Notes under the pieces: generated by a model
Told to the model about the DNA's origin: nothing
The model's input: the letters and a program-made list of their open reading frames with translations, nothing else
Databases searched by the model: none
Part shown: positions 26,482-34,003 of the stretch, one piece after another
How positions within the stretch are numbered: position 1 is the first letter of the stretch
How the letters are laid out: the number at the start of each line of letters is the position of its first letter
NCBI GenBank assembly: GCA_002280475.1
Contig: NCEB01000032.1
Coordinates: 1 to 38,953 of the forward strand
Source: Brevundimonas subvibrioides
GTDB lineage: Bacteria > Pseudomonadota > Alphaproteobacteria > Caulobacterales > Caulobacteraceae
DNA length: 38,953 nt
Reading direction: 5' to 3'
Position numbers and translations under genes: made by a program

Positions 26482-27108
26482 CTAGCCCGCGTTGCGGGCG
26501 ATGCGTTCGACTTCCTTGCGTACCGCCGCCTCGACGATGCCGGGCAGGTTGGCGTCGAGCCATTCCTTTAGCATCGGGCGCAGCAGTTCACGGGCCAGGG
26601 CCTCGATGGTCGGGCCGCTGCCGCCGACGAGAGCCGACGGCTCAGGCCGGGCCAGGCTGGCCGACAGGCCGGCGAAGGCCGAGGCCGCGCTGGCGGCCGC
26701 ACCGGCACCCACCAGACTGTCGAGCGGGGCCGAGGTCTCGGACGGGACGGGTTCGTGATGCACGGGTTCCGGCTCCGGCTGGAAGGCGGTGGGGAAGGGC
26801 TCAGGCTCCGGGTCCTCGACGGCCGTGACGTCCAGATCGCCGATCGTTTCGACGGCGGGTGCCTCATAGCGGTCGGTCAGGTCGAGGATCTCCTCCTCGG
26901 CGGCGGGCGCCGGCCCGGACTCGGGTGCGGGGCTCTCGGCCATGACCGGCTCGGGCTCGGGCTCGGCTTCCACCGCAGGCTCCGACTCCGGCTCCGGCGC
27001 GGCGGCCGGGGCGGCCTCGGCGGCGGGGGCGTCATCCTCGGAGATGATCCGGCGGATGGACGCCAGGATCTCTTCCATCGTCGGTTCTTGAGCGGTCGTG
27101 TCGGTCAT
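26482..27108 (-). CDS. popZ: polar organizing protein PopZ (DUF2497)
   Basis: A 208-residue PopZ, which in Caulobacter forms a polar matrix anchoring the ParB-parS centromere and recruiting cell-cycle regulators. The N-terminal helix [19 protein letters not shown] (residues 8-26) and the C-terminal oligomerisation helices ([20 protein letters not shown], then [14 protein letters not shown]) are clear. Between them is a Pro/Glu/Ala-rich disordered linker of roughly 110-130 residues, longer than I recall for the 177-residue Caulobacter protein. The start at 27108 has AAGG 7 bases upstream. Upstream lie a GANTC site (27212-27216) and GGTTAACC (27239-27246), possible cell-cycle control elements. 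Confidence 0.93.
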   Translation of the reverse strand: MTDTTAQEPTMEEILASIRRIISEDDAPAAEAAPAAAPEPESEPAVEAEPEPEPVMAESPAPESGPAPAAEEEILDLTDRYEAPAVETIGDLDVTAVEDPEPEPFPTAFQPEPEPVHHEPVPSETSAPLDSLVGAGAAASAASAFAGLSASLARPEPSALVGGSGPTIEALARELLRPMLKEWLDANLPGIVEAAVRKEVERIARNAG

Positions 27109-27264
27109 GGTCGGGCCTTGAGCGAACCTTCGAAAAGGCGAAAGCATGGGCGAGAGACGCGGAGCCGACGTTCGCCAAGCCCCCCACCGTTCGTCGCATC
27201 TACCACTTGCGGAATCAACGGGACTTTTTCGCCTCGTTGGTTAACCGGGCCTGCTCGACGGCCG

Positions 27265-28794
27265 CTACTGGCCCCGGGGCGCGGTCCGCACGATCTCGCC
27301 GTTCAGCTGTTCGTCGATCGGCGCCTGGGCTCCATCGTTGGCCGGCGTGACCGGCGGCGAAGCGATCCGGTCGATGGCCTCGACCGCGAAATCCCACGGC
27401 AGGGCACCCCGGTTGCGCACGCGGTCGGCGTTGGCGGCGGCGTCATAAACCTCGAGCGTCGGATCCAGATCCTCGCCGCTCAACCGCCCCATGGAGGCCA
27501 GCAGATTGGCCTGGGCGACGTATTGATTCCGGCGCGCCGTGGCCAGGGTGATCTCGGCGTTGCGCAGTTCCAGCTCGGCGTTGAGCACGTCCAGCGTGGT
27601 GCGCAGCCCGACCTGCTGCTCCTGGCGCACGCCCTCGGCGGCAATCCGTGCGGCGCGCACGCCTTCCTCACCCGCTTGCAGCTGGGCGTTGGCCGAAACG
27701 ATCTGGGCGTAGGACGAGCTCACGTTCTGAAGCACCGTCCGCTCCTGACCCCGGATGCTGATCTTGGCGGCGTTGGCCTGTTCCAGGGCCTGGGCGACGC
27801 GGCTGCGGTTCAACCCGCCGGTGAACAGGGGAACGCTGAGCGTGGCCCCGGCCTGGAACTGCCTGTTCCGCCCCAGATCGAACGACGCGAGTTCGTCGCT
27901 GCCGCCATAGCTGGCCGAGAGGCCCACGGACGGCATATAGGCCGAGCGCGCCTGGGCCGCCTGGGCCTCGGCGGCCCGCAGTTCGTATTCGGCGGCCAGA
28001 ATGCCGGGGTTCTCGGCCAGGCCGATGTCCAGGGCGGCTTCGAATTCGGCGGGCACGCCCGGCAGGACCGGGGGCTGCTCCAGATCGGCCGGGGCCTGTC
28101 CCACCACGGCGGCATAGGCCGCGCGCGACACCGACAGCTGGGCGCGCGAGGCCGCCAGGTCCGATTCCGACTGCGCCAGCCGCGCCTCGGACTGCGCGAC
28201 GTCGGTGCGAGTGATCTCGCCGACCTCGAACCGGGCGTTGGATTCCTCAAGCTGGCGCTGAAGGACGCTCAGATTGGCCTCGCGGATGCGCAGGATCTCG
28301 ATATCGCGCAGCACGTCGACATAGGCCTGGATCACCGAGCCCAGCACCGACTGCTCCACGGCGCGCAACTGCTCGCGACCGCTGAGGACGTTGGCCTCGG
28401 CCGCGTCGATGCCGCGCGCGATGCGACCACCCGAATAGAGGGTCTGGCTCAGGCTCAGGGTCGCGCTGCCCGTATCGTTCTCCGTCACGCCGCCGGTGCC
28501 GGCGAAGTCGACGATTCCGTCGCCGTTGAGATCGACGCCGCCCGACCCTTCTGTTTCGGTGCGGCTATAGCGGGCGCTGACGCTGACGCTGAGATCCGGA
28601 CGCAGGCCAGAGCGTGCCTGGGGCACCAGTTCGTCGATGGCGCGCTGATTCGCCCGCTGCGCCTGCAATGTCGGATTGGTGCGATAGGCCAGGGCGATGG
28701 CGTCCAGCAGGGTGTCGGCCAGGACCGGCGTGGCCAGTCCCGCCGTGACGGCGATGACGGCGACCGTTGCGAGCGCGCGCGTGCGTTTGAACAT
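27265..28794 (-). CDS. TolC family outer membrane exporter (RsaF-like)
   Basis: A 509-residue TolC-type outer membrane channel for type I secretion or drug efflux. A signal peptide (residues 1-26) precedes ADTLLDAIALAYRTNPTLQAQRA, and the two OEP repeats follow (first with LSQTLYSGGRIARGIDAAEA, second with LSVPLFTGGLNRSRVAQALEQA). An insertion in the first exposed strand/loop carries VDLNGDGIVDF (Asp88, Asn90, Asp92), a partial EF-hand-like calcium loop. In Caulobacter the popZ neighbour is RsaFb, one of two outer membrane proteins for S-layer export, so orthology is likely. No ABC or adaptor gene is nearby. AAGGA supports the ATG at 28794. Confidence 0.92.
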   Translation of the reverse strand: MFKRTRALATVAVIAVTAGLATPVLADTLLDAIALAYRTNPTLQAQRANQRAIDELVPQARSGLRPDLSVSVSARYSRTETEGSGGVDLNGDGIVDFAGTGGVTENDTGSATLSLSQTLYSGGRIARGIDAAEANVLSGREQLRAVEQSVLGSVIQAYVDVLRDIEILRIREANLSVLQRQLEESNARFEVGEITRTDVAQSEARLAQSESDLAASRAQLSVSRAAYAAVVGQAPADLEQPPVLPGVPAEFEAALDIGLAENPGILAAEYELRAAEAQAAQARSAYMPSVGLSASYGGSDELASFDLGRNRQFQAGATLSVPLFTGGLNRSRVAQALEQANAAKISIRGQERTVLQNVSSSYAQIVSANAQLQAGEEGVRAARIAAEGVRQEQQVGLRTTLDVLNAELELRNAEITLATARRNQYVAQANLLASMGRLSGEDLDPTLEVYDAAANADRVRNRGALPWDFAVEAIDRIASPPVTPANDGAQAPIDEQLNGEIVRTAPRGQ

Positions 28795-28924
28795 CAACCT
28801 GATCCTTCGGGGCGCCAGACCGGCGCCGGTATCCCACGAACGGCGTAGTGCGTAAGAGCTTCGCCTTGCGCCAGTTAAGTTTTTTTCACGCGACCGCCAG
28901 CGTCATGCCGACGCAATCCGGCCT

Positions 28925-29554
28925 TCAGAGGGCGAAAGCCGGCGCAGGTGTCATTTCCGCCAGCACCGGCGGGGCCGCGTCGAACAGTTCGCGCCGCGAA
29001 ACGCCCTCGCGGCCCTTCACATACAGCACCGCCCGGCCGTTCGGCCCCGTCCGCTCCACGACCGCCAGCCGTCCCCCGACCTTCAGCACCGCCAGCCAGG
29101 CCTCGGGGCGAACCGCCACCGCGCCCTCGGAGATCACCACATCATAGCCCTCGCCCACCGGCTGGCTCAGCGACGCGACGGCCGTCTCGACCCCGGCCTC
29201 GCTCAGGGCGGGCCCCACAACGTCCAGAACGGCGGCCTCGGCCTCCTGGGCGGTGACGGTCAGGCCCAGCCTGGCCAGAACGGCCGCGGCATAGGGGGCC
29301 GCGACAGCCAGGGCGGTCTCCCCCTCGCGGGGGTCCAGCGCCTGGATCAGTTTCGCCACTTCGCGCGCCTGCATCAACCGACGACCGGCCGCGATCTCGA
29401 CCTCGACCTCGCCATAGGCGGAGAAGGCCCGGGCCGGATCGCAGAACCGTTCGCGCGGCACGGCCAGCATCGCGGCCTGCAGGCCGCGATCGGTGACGTC
29501 GTTCACGCGGACCTGCGAATCGACCATGACCTTGCGGGCGGCGGCGAAATCCAT
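28925..29554 (-). CDS. protein-L-isoaspartate methyltransferase-like protein, degenerate SAM motif
   Basis: A 209-residue Pcm-like protein. The N-terminal half follows the family: RKVMVDSQVRVNDVTDRGLQ, AVPRERFCDP, and RRLMQAREVAKLIQAL, where family members have a methionine-rich substrate segment. The glycine-rich SAM loop expected next is missing: ALAVAAPYAAAVLARLG stands where relatives have a G-x-G-x-G turn. The downstream acidic residue region (TVTAQE) and VGEGYDVVISEGAV are kept. It may bind SAM poorly or act without methyl transfer. It lies upstream of tolC on the same strand, with a good promoter candidate. Confidence 0.8.
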   Translation of the reverse strand: MDFAAARKVMVDSQVRVNDVTDRGLQAAMLAVPRERFCDPARAFSAYGEVEVEIAAGRRLMQAREVAKLIQALDPREGETALAVAAPYAAAVLARLGLTVTAQEAEAAVLDVVGPALSEAGVETAVASLSQPVGEGYDVVISEGAVAVRPEAWLAVLKVGGRLAVVERTGPNGRAVLYVKGREGVSRRELFDAAPPVLAEMTPAPAFAL

Positions 29555-29597
29555 AGCTGCGGGCGTCCTGACGGCGATCGTTGAAAAAACTCGGGCG

Positions 29598-29656
29598 CTT
29601 ATAGGTCCGCCGGGCGCAACCGACAATCATCGCCGCCGACAATGCCCCCCGACAAT
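29598..29656 (-). promoter_or_regulatory. promoter with three ATTGTCGG repeats upstream of pcm-like gene
   Basis: On the minus strand TTGTCG (29621-29626), 17 bases, then TATAAG (29598-29603): a well-spaced sigma-70-type promoter. The -35 lies in ATTGTCGG, which occurs three times (29620-29627, 29636-29643, 29649-29656; starts 16 and 13 bases apart), an operator-like cluster. Confidence 0.55.
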
Positions 29657-29726
29657 GATTGCAGCGCTCTGGCCGATCTGATAGCGAACGCCCCTCGCGA
29701 TCTGGGGCCCCTGAAAGAGGCCCTGT

Positions 29727-29800
29727 GGCCTGATGGCGGAGTGGTGACGCAGAGGACTGCAAATCCTTGCACCCGGGTTCGATTCCCGGTCAGGCCTCCA
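29727..29800 (+). tRNA. tRNA-Cys (GCA)
   Basis: A full cloverleaf: acceptor GGCCTGA paired with TCAGGCC, anticodon loop CTGCAAA with GCA at 29759-29761, T-arm GGGTTCGATTCCC, and an encoded CCA at 29798-29800. No neighbouring gene overlaps it. Confidence 0.95.
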
Positions 29801-29826
29801 TCGCGATCCGGACCGGATCGTCGACC

Positions 29827-29943
29827 CTAGACCGGCGCGGTCATCCAGCCGATCGCACCCGCCGCGCCCACGCTGGCGGCGACCACGCCGATCGCCACCG
29901 CGATCCGCACATTGCGACCCATGAAACTCAACAACCCAGCCAT
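29827..29943 (-). CDS. 38-residue single-pass membrane protein
   Basis: A short open frame with a strong ribosome site (GGGGAGG, 5 bases before the ATG). The peptide begins MAGLLSFMGRNVR and continues as a small-residue, Gly/Ala/Val-rich membrane segment (IAVAIGVVAASVGAAGAIGW, residues 14-33), ending MTAPV. Regularly spaced Gly/Ala could support helix packing. It stands alone between tRNA-Cys and the SpoU methyltransferase gene. Unrecognised; expression is unproven. Confidence 0.5.
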   Translation of the reverse strand: MAGLLSFMGRNVRIAVAIGVVAASVGAAGAIGWMTAPV

Positions 29944-30031
29944 GTCGTCCTCCCCGGACGGTCATAGCGCCATGGAAACCGGCGTTCATCAAGGTGGACG
30001 AAGCGTTAACGGCTTGAAATTTTGGTGACGA

Positions 30032-30850
30032 TCACGCTTCCGGCCCGCCGCAGATCTGATGCAGAGCCAGGGCCGCCGCCGTCGCGACGTTCAGCGAATC
30101 GAATCCACCCGCCATGGGCATGCCGACCGTTCTAAGCCGTGCCAGCGTTCCGGCCGGCAAGCCGGGCCCCTCGGACCCGACCAGCACCGCCTGGCGCCCC
30201 AGTCCCTTGACCGCCTTCAGTGGGGTTTCCGCCCTGGGCGTCAGGGCCAGAATGTCGAACCCGGCCTGCTCCAGCGCCTGGATCAGCGCCTCCAGCGAGG
30301 GGGCGGCGACCGTAGGGGTCCGCAACACCGCCCCGACCGAGACCCGGATGGCCTTGCGGTAAAAGGGATCGCAGCACCGGTCGTCGCGCAGCACGGCGGC
30401 GGCTCCAAAGGCGGCGGCGTTGCGGAACAGACCGCCCATATTGTCGTGGTTGCCGACCCCTGACACCGCCAGCACCACGGCCCGCTCCGGCATCGCTGCC
30501 AGCAGGGCGTCCAGGTCCGGACCCGGCGGCTTTTCCCCGACCGCCAGCATCCCGCGATGCAGATCGAACCCGGCGATCCGGTCCAGCACGGGCTGGGACG
30601 CCGCATAGATCGGCACCCCGTCCGGCACCCGCGCCAGCAGATCGCGCCGTTGCTCGATCCGGTGCTTGGCCATCAGGACCGAACGTGGCCGACACAGCGA
30701 CGCCGGCGACAGCAGCATGTTCAGAACCACCTCGCCCTCGGCGATGAACAGACCTCGCCGCCCGGTCAGGTCCCGCTCGCGAATGTCGCGATAGTCGGCG
30801 ACGCGCGGATCGTCGGCGTCGTCGAGGAACGCGATGGACATTGACGACAT
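30032..30850 (-). CDS. TrmH/SpoU family RNA 2'-O-methyltransferase
   Basis: A 272-residue SPOUT enzyme. The N-terminal substrate-binding domain (residues 1-110, DLTGRRGLFIAEGEVVLNMLL) precedes the trefoil-knot methyltransferase domain with SGVGNHDNMGGLFRNAAAFG (motif 1), LVGSEGPGLP (motif 2) and MAGGFDSLNVATAAALALHQ (motif 3; the usual Ser/Asn pair is kept). The RNA target cannot be told from sequence. The start at 30850 is chosen; a second ATG 9 bases later is possible. Longer reading upstream crosses tRNA-Asn and is an artefact. Confidence 0.92.
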   Translation of the reverse strand: MSSMSIAFLDDADDPRVADYRDIRERDLTGRRGLFIAEGEVVLNMLLSPASLCRPRSVLMAKHRIEQRRDLLARVPDGVPIYAASQPVLDRIAGFDLHRGMLAVGEKPPGPDLDALLAAMPERAVVLAVSGVGNHDNMGGLFRNAAAFGAAAVLRDDRCCDPFYRKAIRVSVGAVLRTPTVAAPSLEALIQALEQAGFDILALTPRAETPLKAVKGLGRQAVLVGSEGPGLPAGTLARLRTVGMPMAGGFDSLNVATAAALALHQICGGPEA

Positions 30851-30856
30851 TTCCCG

Positions 30857-30886
30857 TTGCGCGACGCGGAAGCCCGCTGCTATAGG
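30857..30886 (+). promoter_or_regulatory. candidate tRNA-Asn promoter
   Basis: TTGCGC (30857-30862), 18 bases, then TATAGG (30881-30886), ending 20 bases before the mature tRNA. The same -35 hexamer and spacing type precede tRNA-Glu. Confidence 0.5.
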
Positions 30887-30906
30887 CCCGCCTCCCAAGT
30901 GTGCAT

Positions 30907-30981
30907 TCCGCGGTAGCTCAGCGGTAGAGCAGCCGACTGTTAATCGGCTGGTCGTAGGTTCGATCCCTACCCGCGGAGCCA
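30907..30981 (+). tRNA. tRNA-Asn (GTT)
   Basis: Complete cloverleaf: acceptor TCCGCGG with CCGCGGA, D-arm GCTCAGCGGTAGAGC, anticodon stem CCGAC/GTCGG-type with GTT at 30939-30941, T-arm with GGTTCGATCCC and an encoded CCA at 30979-30981. Confidence 0.96.
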
Positions 30982-31009
30982 CTTGGACCAGATCGGACCC
31001 GCGCCGGGC

Positions 31010-32533
31010 TCACGCCGCCGCCGGCGTCTCCCCCGCCCACATCCCTTGCTGCTTCAGAAACGCCTCGTGGGTGGGCAGGTTGTCGACCGTGGCGGTCCAG
31101 GCCTTGCGAATCTGCTCGAAGCCCGCCGCCACCTGGTCCAGGTTCTGATAGGCGTACAGCGGGTTGTAGGTCTTCGGCAGGATCTCCTGCCCGACCATCA
31201 CCGCCATCCACGATCCCTGGCTGAAATACTCGTCGGCACCGACCTGGAACAGCAGGCCCCGGTCGCGAAACATCTCGACCCGCTCGATCAGGCTGTCGGG
31301 GATCGGCATGTCGCGGACGTGCCGCCAGAACGGCGTGTCGTCCCGGTCGGTCGCGTGATAGTGCAGGATGACGAAGTCCCGGATCAGCTCGATCTCGCGT
31401 CCCAGCCGCCGGTTGTAACCGTCTGTATTCGTTTGGCTGAAACCCGTGTCGGGCCAGTGCTGCAACAGCCGGATGATCCCGACCTGCACCAGGTGGATGC
31501 TGGTCGATTCCAGCGGCTCGATGAACCCCGACGACAGGCCCAGGGACACGACGTTCTTGTCCCACAGTTTCTTCCTGCGCCCGGTCACGAACCGCAGCGG
31601 ACGTGGATCGGCCAGGGCCTCACCGTCCAGATTGGACAGCAGGGTCTCCCGCGCCGCGTCGTCGTCGATGTAGTCCGAGCAATAGACATAGCCGTTGCCC
31701 GTCCGGTGCTGCAGGGCGATCCGCCACTGCCAGCCGGCCTCGCGCGCCGTCGACGATGTATAGGGATCGACCGCCCGCACCTTGGCGCACGGCACCGCCA
31801 GCGCCCGGTTCATGGGAAGCCAGTGGGACCAGTCCTCGTACCCGGCCTTCAGAGCGCCCTCGATCAGCAGCCCCCGGAAGCCGGTGCAGTCGATGAACAG
31901 ATCCGCCTTCAACGTCCGCCCGTCCTTCAGCACGACATGGTCGACGAAGCCGTCCTCCGGTCGCTGCACGACCTCGACGATCTCGCCCTCGATCCGCTCG
32001 ACGCCCCGCCCGGCGCAGACCTTCCGCAGATACTGCCCATACAGGTTCGCGTCGAAGTGATAGGCGGTGTGGAACCCCGACAGCGCCGAGCGCGGGTCCG
32101 GCGACCGCTGGCCCATCCGGCCGCGCCGCGCCGCGTGGGCGCAGATCGAATAGGCCTCCAGGCTCCCCGCCTTGCCCCGCTCCTTCAGCGCGAAATAGGA
32201 GCCGGGGAAATCCCCCAGCGTCGGCCCCACGCCATAGGTGCCGAACGGATGGAAATAGGCGCTGTCGGCCTTGCCCCAGCCGTTGAACTCGATGCCCAGT
32301 TTGATCGTGGCCTTGGTCTCGCGCATGAACTCGGCCTCGTCGAGGTCGATCAGGGCGTTGAAGTCCTTGATGGTCGGCACGGTGGCCTCGCCGACGCCGA
32401 CGATGCCGATGTCGGCGCTCTCGACCAGCCGCACCTCGGCATGAGGGCCCACCGACCGCTTGATCGCCGCCGCCGCCATCCAGCCAGCCGTGCCGCCACC
32501 CACAATCAGAATGGACTTGATCGGTTCAGGCAT
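31010..32533 (-). CDS. tryptophan halogenase family FAD-dependent protein
   Basis: A 507-residue flavin-dependent halogenase-like protein. The FAD site GGGTAGWMAA (residues 12-21) and ATVPTI are typical. Lys78 in ATIKLGIEFNGW matches the lysine that forms the halogenating species in PrnA. The WxWxIP motif reads WQWRIA (Trp268-Ala273), so the final Pro is Ala. SGFIEPLESTSIHL, near the substrate site, is kept. In Caulobacterales such genes are numerous and usually sit beside TonB-dependent receptors or SapC genes; this copy stands alone. The substrate is unknown. GGAGG 5 bases upstream supports the start. Confidence 0.9.
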   Translation of the reverse strand: MPEPIKSILIVGGGTAGWMAAAAIKRSVGPHAEVRLVESADIGIVGVGEATVPTIKDFNALIDLDEAEFMRETKATIKLGIEFNGWGKADSAYFHPFGTYGVGPTLGDFPGSYFALKERGKAGSLEAYSICAHAARRGRMGQRSPDPRSALSGFHTAYHFDANLYGQYLRKVCAGRGVERIEGEIVEVVQRPEDGFVDHVVLKDGRTLKADLFIDCTGFRGLLIEGALKAGYEDWSHWLPMNRALAVPCAKVRAVDPYTSSTAREAGWQWRIALQHRTGNGYVYCSDYIDDDAARETLLSNLDGEALADPRPLRFVTGRRKKLWDKNVVSLGLSSGFIEPLESTSIHLVQVGIIRLLQHWPDTGFSQTNTDGYNRRLGREIELIRDFVILHYHATDRDDTPFWRHVRDMPIPDSLIERVEMFRDRGLLFQVGADEYFSQGSWMAVMVGQEILPKTYNPLYAYQNLDQVAAGFEQIRKAWTATVDNLPTHEAFLKQQGMWAGETPAAA

Positions 32534-32617
32534 GGGTCCTCCGGCGACGCTTCGTCCGAAGATGAACCACGCGCCGAAAGTTCGCCAGACAGATATCGGG
32601 GGGGAAGATCGGTAGCC

Positions 32618-32708
32618 GGCTCAAGCAGCGAAGCGCCGCGCGCTGAGCGATAGCCAACCTAAAGCGCGTGGCTCAAGCAGCGAAGCGCCGCGCGCTGAGC
32701 GATAGCCA
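32618..32708. repeat. two identical 39-bp repeats, locus 2 of the tandem repeat family
   Basis: Copies at 32618-32656 and 32670-32708 are identical over 39 bases, separated by 13 bases (period 52). On the minus strand each reads GGCTATCGCTC ... TTCGCTGCTTGAG, matching GTCGCTATCGCTC ... TCGCTGCTTGAG of the 50-bp array at 20931-21094. They lie upstream of the halogenase-like gene and downstream of tRNA-Pro. Confidence 0.88.
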
Positions 32709-32718
32709 CCCGAACAAA

Positions 32719-32795
<77 letters not shown>

Positions 32796-32844
32796 GAGGC
32801 GGGGTCTGCCAGAAGCGCCGCGCCATGGCAACGCGAGAGGCGGC

Positions 32845-33327
32845 TCAGGAGCCGAAGAAGGGGTGTTTCACCTGGTCGCCCGCCTTGGCCCCGATTTCCT
32901 CGGCCCGTCCGGCGCGCAGCTCGAGCACGCCATTGGCCGCGCCGTTCGAGGGGATGATCGCCTGCGAGAAGGGCGTCGTGTGAGTGGCGATCGAGACGAT
33001 CCGCCCCGCCGGGTCGATGTAGATAATGTCCAGCGAGCTCGGCGTGTCCTTCATCCAGAAACCACGCTCACCGGCCTCCGGGAACTGGAACAGCATGCCA
33101 CGATCGTCCGCCAGGGGTTCCCGGAACATAAGCCCGCGCTCGCGTTCGGCATCGTCGTCGGCGATCTCGACCATGAAATCGTGCTCGCCCGTCGCCGTGA
33201 CGATGGTCAGCGGCTCCAGCGGATTGCCCGCGGCGTCCACCGGCGCGTTGCCGCCCGCGCAAGCCGCCAGCACCAGGCCCAGACCCAGACCCATGATCCG
33301 GCCGAAGAAGGATCGTTTCGACAGCAT
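32845..33327 (-). CDS. DUF192 family lipoprotein
   Basis: A 160-residue protein with a perfect lipobox LAAC (Cys23) and a DUF192 domain (about residues 40-158): FMVEIADDDAERERGLMFRE, GMLFQFPEAGERGFWMKDT, LDIIYIDPAGRIVSI, and VLELRAGRAEEIGAKAGDQV. DUF192 proteins are exported in many proteobacteria; the function is unresolved. AAAGGG 6 bases upstream supports the ATG at 33327. It follows the cold-shock-domain gene by 23 bases on the same strand, so the two are probably one transcript, an arrangement I recall from Caulobacter. Confidence 0.92.
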   Translation of the reverse strand: MLSKRSFFGRIMGLGLGLVLAACAGGNAPVDAAGNPLEPLTIVTATGEHDFMVEIADDDAERERGLMFREPLADDRGMLFQFPEAGERGFWMKDTPSSLDIIYIDPAGRIVSIATHTTPFSQAIIPSNGAANGVLELRAGRAEEIGAKAGDQVKHPFFGS

Positions 33328-33350
33328 CGTCGCCCTTTCGGGGCGACGCT

Positions 33351-33908
33351 TCAGCCGCCCGGTTTGATCTCCGCGACCACCAGGCCCTTGGGCCCGCTGG
33401 CGAACCGCACCGCCACCGTCTCGCCCGGAACCAGATCGTCCAGGCCACAGCGCCGAAGCGTCTCGATATGCACGAAGATATCGCCCGGATCGGTCGAGCG
33501 CACCACGAATCCATAGCCCTTGGTGCGATTGAACCATTTGACGGTGGCCATCTCCAGGTCGCCGCCGACCTCCTCGGCCATGGACAGGCTGCGACGGTCG
33601 GACTTCAGGCTCTCGTAACCGCGCTTGGGCGTCGCCATCTCCGGGTCGGCCTCGCCCAGGTCGTGCACATGCACCACCTGCCAGCCCTTGGGCCGGCGCG
33701 CGCAATCACAGGCGATCGAGGCCCCCTCGCCCGCCAGGTCCCAGCCCCCGTCGCGCAGGCTGCTCACATGCAGCAGCACGTCCTTGTGGTCCGTCACGCC
33801 CGGGTCATCGGGAACGATGAAGCCGTACCCCTTGCCCGGATCGAACCATTTCACTCGCCCGACCACACGGACGGTGTCCGTGACGTCCAGCCCCTCAATC
33901 TCAGACAC
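33351..33908 (-). CDS. double cold-shock domain protein
   Basis: A 185-residue protein with two cold-shock domains joined by an acidic linker. Domain 1 (about residues 10-80): [17 protein letters not shown] and DVLLHVSSL. Domain 2 (about 118-185): [16 protein letters not shown] and [13 protein letters not shown]. These are the RNP1 and RNP2 nucleic-acid-binding motifs. Caulobacter has similar two-domain Csp proteins induced in stationary phase. The chosen start is GTG with a GGGGGG tract 6 bases upstream; an ATG at 33932 is possible but has no ribosome site. Two GAACCG copies flank a GTTAAAC upstream. Confidence 0.92.
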   Translation of the reverse strand: MSEIEGLDVTDTVRVVGRVKWFDPGKGYGFIVPDDPGVTDHKDVLLHVSSLRDGGWDLAGEGASIACDCARRPKGWQVVHVHDLGEADPEMATPKRGYESLKSDRRSLSMAEEVGGDLEMATVKWFNRTKGYGFVVRSTDPGDIFVHIETLRRCGLDDLVPGETVAVRFASGPKGLVVAEIKPGG

Positions 33909-34003
33909 GTTCAGCCCCCCGTCCGCGCACATTGCGAACGGTTCATGTTTAACACGGTTCTGTGAAGCCGGGAAAAGCGAAAAACGCGTGTTTCAGAAAC
34001 GGC

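Noticed and set aside
29767..29967. Plus-strand frame running out of tRNA-Cys
   Set aside because: It begins inside the tRNA and is antisense to the better supported 38-residue gene.
30841..30982. N-terminal extension of the SpoU methyltransferase
   Set aside because: The extension is the antisense translation of tRNA-Asn.
33936..33960. LexA box upstream of the cold-shock-domain gene
   Set aside because: The two GTTC/GAAC elements are separated by about 12 bases, not 7.
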